A stretch of DNA of 64,000 nucleotides from the NCBI RefSeq assembly GCF_029581275.1, contig NZ_CP120742.1:3332001-3396000 (forward strand). The letters run 5' to 3'. Below, piece by piece: positions 32,481-40,691 of this stretch. Below the pieces are notes generated by a model. It searched no databases. It was not told where the DNA came from and saw only the letters and a list, made by a program, of their open reading frames with translations. Made by a program: the position numbers and the translations under genes. The number at the start of each line of letters is the position of its first letter. Positions within the stretch are counted from its first letter, which is position 1. Source of the stretch: Micromonospora sp. WMMD1155. Lineage in GTDB: Bacteria > Actinomycetota > Actinomycetes > Mycobacteriales > Micromonosporaceae.

Positions 32481-34057
32481 CCCGCACCCGTAAGCCCGTC
32501 GGCCGTATCGCGTTCGTCGGGGCTGGCCCCGGTGACCCGGGCCTGCTGACCCGTCGGGCGCACGACGCCCTGGTCGACGCCGACCAGGTGATCTACGACC
32601 GGGGTGTCCCGGAGTCGTTGCTCGCCGTCGTCCGCGCCGAAGCCAGGGACGACGCCGAGTTCACCCCCGCCGAAGGCGTGCCGGGGGACGTGGCGAAGGT
32701 GCTGATCTCCGCTGCCCGTTCCGGGCTGAACGCGGTGCACCTGGTCGCTGGTGACCCGTTCGGCCACGACTCGGTGGTCAAGGAGGTGCAGGCCGTGGCC
32801 CGCACCGCTGCCCACTTCGAGGTCGTGCCCGGCGTCGGTCAGGCCGAGGGTGTGGCCACCTACGCCGGTGTTCCGCTGCCGGGTGTGCGTACGGCCGCCG
32901 ACGTCGAGGACGTCAGCGCACTGGACTTCGAGGCGCTGGCCACGGCCGTCGGCCGGGGTTCGCTCGCGCTCGCCGTGGACGCCGGTGACCTCGCCGCCGT
33001 CCGCGACGGGCTGCTCGCCGCCGGGGTCGACGGCACCACCGGAGTCGGTGTGACCGGCGACGGCACCGGCGAGACCCAGTACACGACCACGTCGACCGTG
33101 GACAGCTTCGTGGCCGCTGCGCTCGGCTTCACCGGCCGGGTGGTGCTCACCGTCGGTGTCGGGGTGGGCCAGCGCGACAAGCTGAGCTGGTGGGAGAACC
33201 GCCCGCTGTACGGCTGGAAGGTGCTCGTCCCCCGCACCAAGGAGCAGGCCGGCGCGATGAGCGCCCGACTGCGCGCGTACGGGGCGATCCCGTGCGAGGT
33301 GCCGACCATCGCGGTCGAGCCGCCGCGTACTCCGGCGCAGATGGAGCGGGCCGTCAAGGGCCTGGTCGACGGCCGGTACGCCTGGGTGATCTTCACGTCG
33401 GTCAACGCGGTCCGCGCGGTCTGGGAGAAGTTCGCCGAGCACGGCCTGGACGCCCGGCACTTCGGTGGCGTCAAGATCGCCTGCATCGGTGAGGCCACCG
33501 CGGACGCGGTCCGCGCGTTCGGCATCCAGCCGGAGCTGATCCCCGCCGGGGAGCAGTCCTCCGAGGGGTTGCTGGCCGAGTTCTCCCCGCACGACGAAAT
33601 CCTCGACCCGGTGGGCCGGGTGCTGCTGCCGCGCGCCGACATCGCCACCGAGACGCTCGCCGCCGGGCTCACCGAGCGCGGCTGGGAGGTCGACGACGTG
33701 ACGGCGTACCGGACGGTGCGGGCCGCGCCGCCGCCCGCCGAGATCCGGGACGCGATCAAGTCGGGCGGGTTCGACGCCGTGCTCTTCACCTCGTCCTCCA
33801 CCGTGCGCAACCTGGTCGGCATCGCCGGGAAGCCACACGCCCGGACGGTTGTTGCCGTCATCGGGCCCAAGACGGCGGAGACCGCGACGGAGTTCGGCCT
33901 GCGGGTCGACGTCCAGCCGCCGCACGCCTCGGTGCCCGACCTGGTGGAGGCGCTCGCCGCCTACGCCGTCGAGCTGCGCGAGAAGTTGGCCGCCATGCCG
34001 GCCAAGCAGCGCCGCGGCTCCAAGGTGCAGGGCCCGACCGCCCTGCGCTTCCGGTAG
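32477..34057 (+). CDS. hemD: Uroporphyrinogen-III synthase fused to a SUMT-like methyltransferase domain
   Basis: A 526-residue fusion. Residues about 10-240 resemble the uroporphyrinogen-III C-methyltransferase (SUMT) fold, with [15 protein letters not shown] intact, but the later SUMT loop reads [14 protein letters not shown] where active enzymes usually have a GGDPF-x-F-G-R-G sequence, so this half may be degenerate. Residues about 245-505 form HemD, which closes and isomerises hydroxymethylbilane ([54 protein letters not shown]). It is coupled to hemC by ATGA and is followed 20 bp later by hemB. This domain order is usual in actinobacteria. Confidence 0.92.
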   Translation: MTRTRKPVGRIAFVGAGPGDPGLLTRRAHDALVDADQVIYDRGVPESLLAVVRAEARDDAEFTPAEGVPGDVAKVLISAARSGLNAVHLVAGDPFGHDSVVKEVQAVARTAAHFEVVPGVGQAEGVATYAGVPLPGVRTAADVEDVSALDFEALATAVGRGSLALAVDAGDLAAVRDGLLAAGVDGTTGVGVTGDGTGETQYTTTSTVDSFVAAALGFTGRVVLTVGVGVGQRDKLSWWENRPLYGWKVLVPRTKEQAGAMSARLRAYGAIPCEVPTIAVEPPRTPAQMERAVKGLVDGRYAWVIFTSVNAVRAVWEKFAEHGLDARHFGGVKIACIGEATADAVRAFGIQPELIPAGEQSSEGLLAEFSPHDEILDPVGRVLLPRADIATETLAAGLTERGWEVDDVTAYRTVRAAPPPAEIRDAIKSGGFDAVLFTSSSTVRNLVGIAGKPHARTVVAVIGPKTAETATEFGLRVDVQPPHASVPDLVEALAAYAVELREKLAAMPAKQRRGSKVQGPTALRFR

Positions 34058-34077
34058 TCGTTCGAGGAGGCCCTTCC

Positions 34078-35061
34078 ATGTCGTACCCCGAGATCCGGCC
34101 CCGCCGGCTGCGCCGCACCCCGGCGATCCGCCGGCTGGTCTCCGAGACCCGGGTCGACCCGGCCGAGCTGGTCGTGCCGATGTTCGTCAAGGAAGGGCTG
34201 CGCGAGCCCCGGGCGATCGGGTCGCTCCCGGGAGTGCTCCAGCACTCCCGGGACTCGCTGCGCAAGGCAGCGGTCGAGGCCGTCCAGGCCGGTGTAGGCG
34301 GGATCATGCTCTTCGGTGTGCCGGAGCAGCGCGACCCGACCGGCTCCGGCGGCATCGACCCGAACGGCATCCTCAACGTCGCCATCCGCGACGTGGTCGC
34401 CGAGGTGGGCGACGCCACGGTGGTGATGAGCGACCTGTGCCTGGACGAGTTCACCTCGCACGGGCACTGCGGGCTGCTCACCCCCGACGGTGAGGTCGAC
34501 AACGACTCCACCCTCGCCGCGTACGCCGAGATGGCGGTGGCCCAGGCCGCCGCCGGGGTCGGCATGGTCGGGCCGTCCGGGATGATGGACGGTCAGGTCG
34601 GCGTGGTGCGCCGGGCGCTCGACGCCGCCGGGCACCAGGATGTGGCGGTGCTGGCGTACGCCGCCAAGTACGCCTCCGCCTTCTACGGCCCGTTCCGCGA
34701 GGCGGTCGAGTCGGCGCTGGAGGGCGACCGGCGCACCTACCAGCAGGACCCGGCCAACCTGCGTGAGTCGCTGCGCGAGGTCGCGCTCGACGTGGCCGAG
34801 GGCGCCGACCTGGTGATGGTCAAGCCGGCGCTGCCCTACCTCGACGTGGTGTCGGCGGTGCGGGCCACCGTGGACGTGCCGGTCGCCGCCTACCAGGTTT
34901 CCGGCGAGTACGCGATGGTCGAGGCCGCCGCCGCGAACGGCTGGATCGACCGGGAGCGCGTCATGCTGGAGACGCTCACCTCGATCAAGCGGGCCGGCGC
35001 GCAGGTCATCCTCACCTACTGGGCGGTCGAGGCCGCCAACCTGCTCCGCCAGCGCTACTGA
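34078..35061 (+). CDS. hemB: Delta-aminolevulinic acid dehydratase (porphobilinogen synthase)
   Basis: Condenses two 5-aminolevulinate molecules to porphobilinogen. The 327-residue TIM barrel has the metal-loop [16 protein letters not shown] (only two of the three Cys of zinc-type enzymes, so magnesium or mixed dependence is possible), the Schiff-base lysines K197 ([13 protein letters not shown]) and K249 ([10 protein letters not shown]), and YQVSGEYAM. An SD GAGGAGG precedes the ATG. It is the last gene of the rex-hemACDB cluster; a weak hairpin follows at 35110-35129. Confidence 0.96.
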   Translation: MSYPEIRPRRLRRTPAIRRLVSETRVDPAELVVPMFVKEGLREPRAIGSLPGVLQHSRDSLRKAAVEAVQAGVGGIMLFGVPEQRDPTGSGGIDPNGILNVAIRDVVAEVGDATVVMSDLCLDEFTSHGHCGLLTPDGEVDNDSTLAAYAEMAVAQAAAGVGMVGPSGMMDGQVGVVRRALDAAGHQDVAVLAYAAKYASAFYGPFREAVESALEGDRRTYQQDPANLRESLREVALDVAEGADLVMVKPALPYLDVVSAVRATVDVPVAAYQVSGEYAMVEAAAANGWIDRERVMLETLTSIKRAGAQVILTYWAVEAANLLRQRY

Positions 35062-35109
35062 CCCCGGGCGGGCCTGTCCCCTCGGCCGGCGCCGTGCCGG
35101 CTGCGCCGT

Positions 35110-35129
35110 CTCCCGCAGCGTGGCGGGAG
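35110..35129 (+). terminator. Weak hairpin after hemB
   Basis: CTCCCGC and GCGGGAG form a 7-bp stem with a 6-base loop 49 bp after the hemB stop. No T tract. Confidence 0.4.
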
Positions 35130-35330
35130 GCGTGTCGGTTCGCGCGCGTGCAGCCGCCTCTCGGCCGCCTCGTCTCCCGGGTTTGCGGGCGGCGGCGGTA
35201 GGTCTTGCCCGACGCACCGCTTCGGGGGCCGACGGGCCGACGGGCTCTGCGCCCACGCCGACTTGCGGGTCAGGCTATGCCGGTTGCTTAGCGTGACCCT
35301 CCATCCCGGCAACCACCACCCCCCTTCCGT

Positions 35331-35401
35331 CCTTTGCTCTGCACCCACGACGGCGACGCACACCCTCGGTGACTGGTGCATATCGAGCTGCAGAGCAAAG
35401 G
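35331..35401. repeat. Palindrome-ended intergenic element B (71 bp)
   Basis: Perfect 13-bp inverted ends CCTTTGCTCTGCA and TGCAGAGCAAAGG, with 45 bp between. Its outer ends (CTTTG...CAAAG) are the same as those of element A at 4518-4601 although the interiors differ. No coding capacity. Confidence 0.65.
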
Positions 35402-35577
35402 GGCGGGTCAGGGTGTGTGGTGCCCGGCGGCCGGAATCGTGATCTCCCTGGTCAGGCGTGGGGTGGGATCGGTTGGCGGCGGCTGGGCCCGACGGAACAG
35501 CGTGACACCCGTTGCTCCGCGTAACGGCGACGGGCATCGAGTCTAAAACACGGACAGTGACCTGCCGGCCGCAGGAG

Positions 35578-35605
35578 TTTTCCACAGCCCAGTTGGTTGT
35601 CCACA
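35578..35605 (+). promoter_or_regulatory. Pair of DnaA-box-like nonamers
   Basis: TTTTCCACA (35578-35586) and TTGTCCACA (35597-35605) lie in the same orientation 19 bp apart. TTGTCCACA is the actinobacterial DnaA-box consensus. They are just upstream of the XRE regulator gene and far from any dnaA-dnaN pair in this window. Confidence 0.5.
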
Positions 35606-35656
35606 GCTGAGGCATTCGGGATTGCGGCCGGCCGCACCAGGCGGGACCGTGACGGC

Positions 35657-36166
35657 GTGAGCGATTCCTCAACCGAGCCGGTCCTGATCACCGAACCCTT
35701 CGACGCGCCCTGGCCGGCCGCCGGAATCGTCCGCGCGGTCCGCCGCCGTGCCGACCTCAGCCAGCGCGAGCTGGCCCGGTGGGCGGGTGTGCACCACGCC
35801 ACCATCGGCAGGATCGAGGCCGGTCGCATGGTGCCGAGCATCGTCCTGCTCCGGCGCATCATCGGTGTGGTGGGCTGCCGGCTGGCCGTGGTGGACGAGT
35901 TCGGCCGGGTGCTGAAACCGATGCGTGACTGGCAGGACACTCGCAACGGCGCGGAGCGTCGCTACCCGTCGCACCTGGACACCATCCTCGACCCCGAGCC
36001 GGGGGAGTGGTGGGCGGACGTCTACGGGCTCGCCCGCCCGCCGGAGACGTTCCACCGCAACCGGGAGGTCCGGGACGCGATGCGTCGGCGCAGCCAGTGG
36101 GAGGTTCGCGTGGCCCAGCACCGGCACCTGCCCCGACCGCCCTGGCCCCCGCGTGGGCCGGTGTGA
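35657..36166 (+). CDS. XRE family helix-turn-helix protein
   Basis: A 169-residue protein with a Cro/C1-type helix-turn-helix at about residues 27-75: AVRRRADLSQRELARWAGV, then HHATIGRIEAGRMVPSI. The C-terminal 95 residues have no recognised domain and include GEWWADVYGLARPPETFHRN. GTG 35657 is chosen; a GACCGT hexamer ends 6 nt upstream, compatible with a leaderless start. Two DnaA-box-like sites lie 50-80 bp before it, so its expression could follow DnaA. It is convergent with the nuclease gene. Role unknown. Confidence 0.78.
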   Translation: MSDSSTEPVLITEPFDAPWPAAGIVRAVRRRADLSQRELARWAGVHHATIGRIEAGRMVPSIVLLRRIIGVVGCRLAVVDEFGRVLKPMRDWQDTRNGAERRYPSHLDTILDPEPGEWWADVYGLARPPETFHRNREVRDAMRRRSQWEVRVAQHRHLPRPPWPPRGPV

Positions 36167-36179
36167 GCCCGGCACGGGC

Positions 36180-36214
36180 GAGGCCCGTCGATCCGGACCG
36201 GAACGACGGGCCTC
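36180..36214. terminator. Hairpin terminator between XRE and nuclease genes
   Basis: GAGGCCCGTCG and CGACGGGCCTC form a perfect 11-bp stem with a 13-base loop between convergent genes. Confidence 0.7.
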
Positions 36215-36230
36215 ACCGGAACGCGCGACG

Positions 36231-39200
36231 TCAGTCGTCGTTGGTGATCCTGCCGACCGCGAGCGGATCGGCCAGCCGCAGACCGGGTACGCCGGCCACC
36301 AGCAGTGTCAGCTTCTCGTCCGCCTCCCGCTTGCGGTCACCGCGCACCGTCACCGGGAACACCACCGACGTCTGCCCCGCCGCCAACACCTTGCAGGCGG
36401 CGTACGCGTCGAAGTCCGAGCCGACCTGCGCCGTGACACCGACGGTGGCGGCGCAGAGCAGCACCGGCTGGGACAACGGCCGGGACACCGTGGCCGTGAA
36501 GGCGAGCTGCCGGCTGCCCTGGTCGCCCTCGACCACCGCCGTGTCGGCGACGGTCAACGACGCCCGGGACCGGAACCGGGCCACCTGCGGGTCGTGGTCA
36601 CTGGAACCCCGCGACCCGTCGCCGGTGAACTCCGCCGGCCAGTCGGCGTTGACGTGAGCCGCCCGCACCTGCACCAGGTCGTCGTGGAGCACGTCGTTGA
36701 CGAACAGGTGGTCGAGCGTCTGCGCCTGCCCCTCGAAGCTGTACGAGTAGGCCGACGACGGCACGTCCGCGACCAGGTCGTCCCACAGGTTGTGCAGCCC
36801 GGCCTCGTAGAGCGGGGCGAGCTGATCCGACGGGGTCGGCTGGTCACCGGTCGCGATGGGATCGTCCGGGCGGGGGAAGACGTTCAGGTCCCCGCCGTAG
36901 ACCACCCGGGCGGTCTGGTCGGCCGCCTCGATCGCCGTGACGATCGCCGCGCCGTAGCGCGCCTGCTCCCGCCGCTGCCCGACCCGGCTGTCCGGGCCCG
37001 AGGAGTAGTGGTTGCTGAGCGCGTACAGGGTGAACCGCTCCGACGCACCGGGTGCCGCTGCCACGCTGAACTTGCCCAGCTGGGGGGCACGGGTGAAGAC
37101 GTTGTTCCCGTCCTTGCCGGTGGAGGTGTCCACGTCCGACGGCAACACCGCGTTCAGGGCCTTCGGGTTCTGCACGTCGGCATTGGTCGGCAGCCCCGCC
37201 GCGCGGTACTGGACGGTCGGCGTCGAGCCCAGCAGCGGGTCGCCCGCCGTCGCGGCGGCCAGCGACAACCGGTCCGTGCGGTAGAGGAACGCGGCGGTGA
37301 TACCGCGGGCGTCCGCGCCGGTCCGGTCATAGGCAGCGGCGTACGCCGGCCCGCCGGCAGCCGCCACGCTGAGCGCCAACTCCTGGAGGCTGTCCGGCGC
37401 ACCATCGGCGTCGTTGGTGTCGCCGCAGCTCAGCGCAGTACCGGAGACCGTGCAGATGTCCTGGTCCTCGGCTTCCTGCACCAGGATCAGATCCGGAGCG
37501 TGCAGGTCCTTGACGATCTGGTCGGCCAGCGCGGCCAACTGCTGCCGGTAGTCCGCCTCGCTGCTCGGCACGTAGTCGAACGGCGGGCTGACCCCGGTGC
37601 AACCGGCGTTCCCGGCGAAGTCACAGCCGTCGAACGGGTCGTCGCGGTAGTCGTACAGGTTCTCCACGTTGTAGGTGGCCACCGCCACCTCCTGCGACCG
37701 GTCGGCCGGCTTCGGCGGGTTGTTCTTCGACGGGTCGGCGCCGGCGTCGAACTCGGCACTCTCGACCTGGACGCCGTACTTCTCGAACGAGTAGTAGACG
37801 CCACCCACCGCGTCCGCGCGCAGCGTGTCGAAGGTGTGCGCCGGCGGGAGCAGCGCGGCGCTGTCCCCGGCGGTGGCCTTCACACCCATGCTGCCGAGCA
37901 GCGTCCGCTGACCGTTGCCGTCGTCGAAACGCCGGGTCGGGTCGTTGTCCAGCGGGTGCGCGTCCCGGAAGACCCGCCGGGAGTACGGGTCGGCGCGGTC
38001 CAGCAGCGGGTCGTCGCGGTCGACCACCCACAGCTCGGCGTCGGCGGTCGACGAGAACACGTCCCGTCCGCTGACCGCGCCACTGCCAGCGCGTACCCGC
38101 ATCCGGGCACCCTCGTGCCGCTCCCAGAAACGCTGCGCGTCGGTCAGCTCGACCGGTGGCACCGCGTCGGTGACCGCGACCTCGGTGTCCACGGCCAGGC
38201 CACCGGCGATCCGGCGGACCAGCGAGGCACCGGAGAGTTGGGTGAAGTCGTAGTACTCCGAGACCCGGGCCCGCAGCACGACCTCGTCGCCGACGGTCGG
38301 CACGTAGCCGCCGATCAGCGAGGTGAACGTGCCCATGAACACGAAGATGCCGTCGGAACTGGTCGGGTCGCCGTCGGTGTCGCCGGTACGGCTCTGCAGG
38401 AAGAAGCCGTGCTGCTCCGCCCCGGCCGACGTGCGGGCCAGCGTCAACTGGGTGATCACGCCGCGAACGTCGTACAGCGTGCTGCTCGTGCCGTTGCCGC
38501 TCGCCGGTGCGAGCGGCGACCGGTCGGTCGGACCGGACTCGGTGTCGGTGGTCGGACCCTGCACCTCGCCGACGGTCAGCTCCCGGGTCACCTGCACGGC
38601 CAGCGCGCAGGTGGCGGTGCCGCCGCCCGCGTCGGTCGCGGTGAGGGTGACCGTGTACGCCCCGGCGGCGAGATCGGCACTCGCGCTGACCGTGGCCCGT
38701 GCGGTGCCGCCCAGCCCGTCCGCGGGGGTGAACGCGGTACGGGTGATCGAACCGGTCGACGGAGTCGGGCTGACCGCCGTTACGGCCAGCTCGACGATCG
38801 TGTCGTCGGGGTCGGTGGCGGTGACCTCCCGGGTCGCGGCCGTCCCGGCCGCGGTGACCAGCGGACCACCGCAGGTCAGCGATGCCGGCACGTCGACCGG
38901 GCCACCACCGTCCACGGTGTGCGTGCCGAGCCCGTCGAAGGTGTCGACCGGGAAACCGGCCCACTGCGCGGCCGGGTCGAACGCGTCCGACGGGTCCGTG
39001 TCGCCGACGGTCACGGTGGGAACCCGACGCAGGGTGTTGTCCGCGGTGCTGGTGGTGCCGGCACCCCACTCGGTGCCGGGGTCGACGCCCACCTGCCCGA
39101 TCGAGTCGAGCACGGTGGTGCCCCGACGCAGCACTATCGCGTCGTCACCGTTGAACAGGCTCGCCCCGGTGGTCTGGTCGGCCTGGGCGAGGATGGCGGC

Positions 39201-39509
39201 CCCGGCCGAGGCGCTGGCGAACACGAAAGCGTCACCCGCGGCGACGCTCCCGGTCAGCGCGATCGTGGTGGCCGTGGTGGAGCCGTTGAAGTAGAGCTGC
39301 AACTGGTAGCCGCCGGCCGTCAGGTCGACGGCGGCGCCCGTGCCGTTGAACAGCTCGATCGCCTTGTTGTTCGACGAACCTTCGACGTACTCGGAGATGA
39401 ACAGGTCGGTGGGCGCGGCGCTGGCCGCGGTGGGTGCGACGCCGAGCGCCGTGACTGTCACGGCGGCGGTGGCGGTCGCGAGCGCGGCGAGTGAGCGGCG
39501 CGGGCGCAT
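36231..39509 (-). CDS. ExeM/NucH family extracellular endonuclease
   Basis: A 1092-residue secreted nuclease. The signal peptide (about 1-32, ending PTAASAAPTD) is followed by a lamin-tail domain (about 35-190; LFISEYVEGSSNNKAIELFN), an Ig-like/Ca-binding region, an OB-fold segment near 330-440 and the endonuclease/exonuclease/phosphatase domain (from about 600; VATYNVENLYDY, LILVQEAED, VVYGGDLNVFPRPDDP, SDHDPQVARF), which gives the metal-dependent phosphodiesterase site. A Calx-beta-like repeat ends the protein. ATG with an upstream GGAGG. Extracellular DNA used as phosphate source is a plausible role given the Pho genes nearby, but no clear PHO box was identified. Confidence 0.92.
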   Translation of the reverse strand: MRPRRSLAALATATAAVTVTALGVAPTAASAAPTDLFISEYVEGSSNNKAIELFNGTGAAVDLTAGGYQLQLYFNGSTTATTIALTGSVAAGDAFVFASASAGAAILAQADQTTGASLFNGDDAIVLRRGTTVLDSIGQVGVDPGTEWGAGTTSTADNTLRRVPTVTVGDTDPSDAFDPAAQWAGFPVDTFDGLGTHTVDGGGPVDVPASLTCGGPLVTAAGTAATREVTATDPDDTIVELAVTAVSPTPSTGSITRTAFTPADGLGGTARATVSASADLAAGAYTVTLTATDAGGGTATCALAVQVTRELTVGEVQGPTTDTESGPTDRSPLAPASGNGTSSTLYDVRGVITQLTLARTSAGAEQHGFFLQSRTGDTDGDPTSSDGIFVFMGTFTSLIGGYVPTVGDEVVLRARVSEYYDFTQLSGASLVRRIAGGLAVDTEVAVTDAVPPVELTDAQRFWERHEGARMRVRAGSGAVSGRDVFSSTADAELWVVDRDDPLLDRADPYSRRVFRDAHPLDNDPTRRFDDGNGQRTLLGSMGVKATAGDSAALLPPAHTFDTLRADAVGGVYYSFEKYGVQVESAEFDAGADPSKNNPPKPADRSQEVAVATYNVENLYDYRDDPFDGCDFAGNAGCTGVSPPFDYVPSSEADYRQQLAALADQIVKDLHAPDLILVQEAEDQDICTVSGTALSCGDTNDADGAPDSLQELALSVAAAGGPAYAAAYDRTGADARGITAAFLYRTDRLSLAAATAGDPLLGSTPTVQYRAAGLPTNADVQNPKALNAVLPSDVDTSTGKDGNNVFTRAPQLGKFSVAAAPGASERFTLYALSNHYSSGPDSRVGQRREQARYGAAIVTAIEAADQTARVVYGGDLNVFPRPDDPIATGDQPTPSDQLAPLYEAGLHNLWDDLVADVPSSAYSYSFEGQAQTLDHLFVNDVLHDDLVQVRAAHVNADWPAEFTGDGSRGSSDHDPQVARFRSRASLTVADTAVVEGDQGSRQLAFTATVSRPLSQPVLLCAATVGVTAQVGSDFDAYAACKVLAAGQTSVVFPVTVRGDRKREADEKLTLLVAGVPGLRLADPLAVGRITNDD

Positions 39510-39539
39510 AGGGCCTCCACGATGGGTGGATGGGGGTCA

Positions 39540-39589
39540 ACGCACGTTAAGGTGCGTGACTGTCCACCGTCCATCCCCTAATGGACAGT
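39540..39589. promoter_or_regulatory. Two dyads upstream of the nuclease gene
   Basis: ACGCAC-GTTAAG-GTGCGT (39540-39557) and ACTGTCCA-N15-TGGACAGT (39559-39589) lie in the 93-bp gap that must hold the nuclease promoter and the end of the GNAT gene. The CTGTCCA/TGGACAG arms recur at 62406-62424. Confidence 0.45.
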
Positions 39590-39602
39590 TTCGTGAATTC
39601 CC

Positions 39603-40619
39603 TCAGTGCGGCGGGTCGAGGCGATGCACCAGCTCAGCGACGTCGACGCTGTATTCGCACCAGTCCCGGTCGGATCGGTAACCCAACTCCGCGTTGACCT
39701 TCAGCATCGCCTCGTTGGCCTGCGCGTTCCAGGTCTGCACCTCGATCAGCTCCGGCTCGGCGGAGCGCAACTCCAACAACATCCGAGCCTTGATCGCCCG
39801 ATCGATGCCGTAGCCCCGGTGGTCCTGCGCGACGATCGTGTCGTACTGGTCGGCGCGGGTCGGGTGCTGCGCCGGCACCACCACCTCGGTCAGGCCGGCG
39901 ACCTCGCCGCTCTGCTCGTGCCGGGCGAGCACGATGTACGGCTTCATGCCCCGCCGGTGCAGGGTGTCGAGGCTGTCGCGTAGCCGCTCCGGGTCGTAGG
40001 AGCTGGGGCGCAGCTCACCGTCCTCGACGTCGCGCACCTCGGCCTTCGCCCGCGCGTACGCCTCGATCAGGTCGTCCGGTGGCCCGCCCGGGAAGAACTC
40101 CAGGTGGTAACCCGCGCCGATGCCGGCTGCCATCTCGGCCAGCTCCGCCCAGTCGACCGAGGTCAGGTCGAGCACACTGCGGGTCTCCACGTACTCCCGG
40201 GTGAAGCCGAGCGACTCGTAGAAGGCCACCGCCGGCGTGTCGCCGACGACCTCCACCCCGATCGACTGGAAGCCCTCCTGGTAGACCCGGCGGGCGGCGC
40301 GCAACACCAGGTCACGACCGAGGCCACCGCGCCGCACGGACGGGTGCACCAGCACCTCGAGCACGCCGATGTCGCCGAGGAGCAGCACGTGGACCTGGCC
40401 GAGCACCGCGCCCGGGTCGTCCGGGCCGGTCGGCTCGGCCTGGGCGATCCAGGAGATCCGCCGCTCACCCGGCATCACCTCGGCGAGGTACTCCCGCAGC
40501 GACGTCTCCCGCCACGGCGGGTCCTGCGGCAGATCGGTCGCCAGAACCGCGTTCAGCGTGGCCAGCAGCGACGCGATCTCGGCAGACGACGCGGTCCTGG
40601 GGTCCCACTCGCGCACCAT
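39603..40619 (-). CDS. GNAT N-acetyltransferase with two GNAT domains
   Basis: A 338-residue protein with two acetyltransferase folds. The first (about 10-155) has the acetyl-CoA motif VRRGGLGRDLVLRAARRV and AVAFYESLGF; the second (about 185-335) has VAQDHRGYGIDRAIKARML and WNAQANEAMLKVNAELGYR. Double-GNAT proteins of this build are common in actinobacteria, with unknown small-molecule substrates; one half is often only structural. ATG 40619 is preferred to GTG 40622. It is upstream of the nuclease gene in the same direction, with hairpins between. Confidence 0.85.
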   Translation of the reverse strand: MVREWDPRTASSAEIASLLATLNAVLATDLPQDPPWRETSLREYLAEVMPGERRISWIAQAEPTGPDDPGAVLGQVHVLLLGDIGVLEVLVHPSVRRGGLGRDLVLRAARRVYQEGFQSIGVEVVGDTPAVAFYESLGFTREYVETRSVLDLTSVDWAELAEMAAGIGAGYHLEFFPGGPPDDLIEAYARAKAEVRDVEDGELRPSSYDPERLRDSLDTLHRRGMKPYIVLARHEQSGEVAGLTEVVVPAQHPTRADQYDTIVAQDHRGYGIDRAIKARMLLELRSAEPELIEVQTWNAQANEAMLKVNAELGYRSDRDWCEYSVDVAELVHRLDPPH

Positions 40620-40691
40620 CACTCGTCTAGCTTGCCGCTAACAGCTTCGCGGGGGAAGTGTCCAGTTCTCCAACGTATCGAGACGATCACT

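Larger units (their letters stand above)
35062..35656. other. Intergenic region after hemB with a palindromic element and DnaA-box-like sites
   Basis: 595 bp. A short hairpin follows hemB, then GC-rich sequence without clear structure to about 35330, the palindrome-ended element B (35331-35401), a further stretch with no visible gene, and two DnaA-box-like nonamers (35578-35605) just upstream of the XRE regulator gene. A TTG-started extension of that gene from 35597 would run through a DnaA-box and is not favoured. Confidence 0.55.

Noticed and set aside
35597..35656. TTG start at 35597 for the XRE gene
   Set aside because: The TTG is the first codon of a DnaA-box-like nonamer, has no SD, and adds 20 residues not resembling the domain; GTG 35657 is more plausible.
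35925..39494. 1189-codon plus-strand reading frame opposite the secreted nuclease gene
   Set aside because: The minus strand encodes a complete ExeM-type nuclease with signal peptide and catalytic motifs; the plus frame is rich in Arg, Gly, Val and has no motif. GC-rich genomes give such antisense frames.
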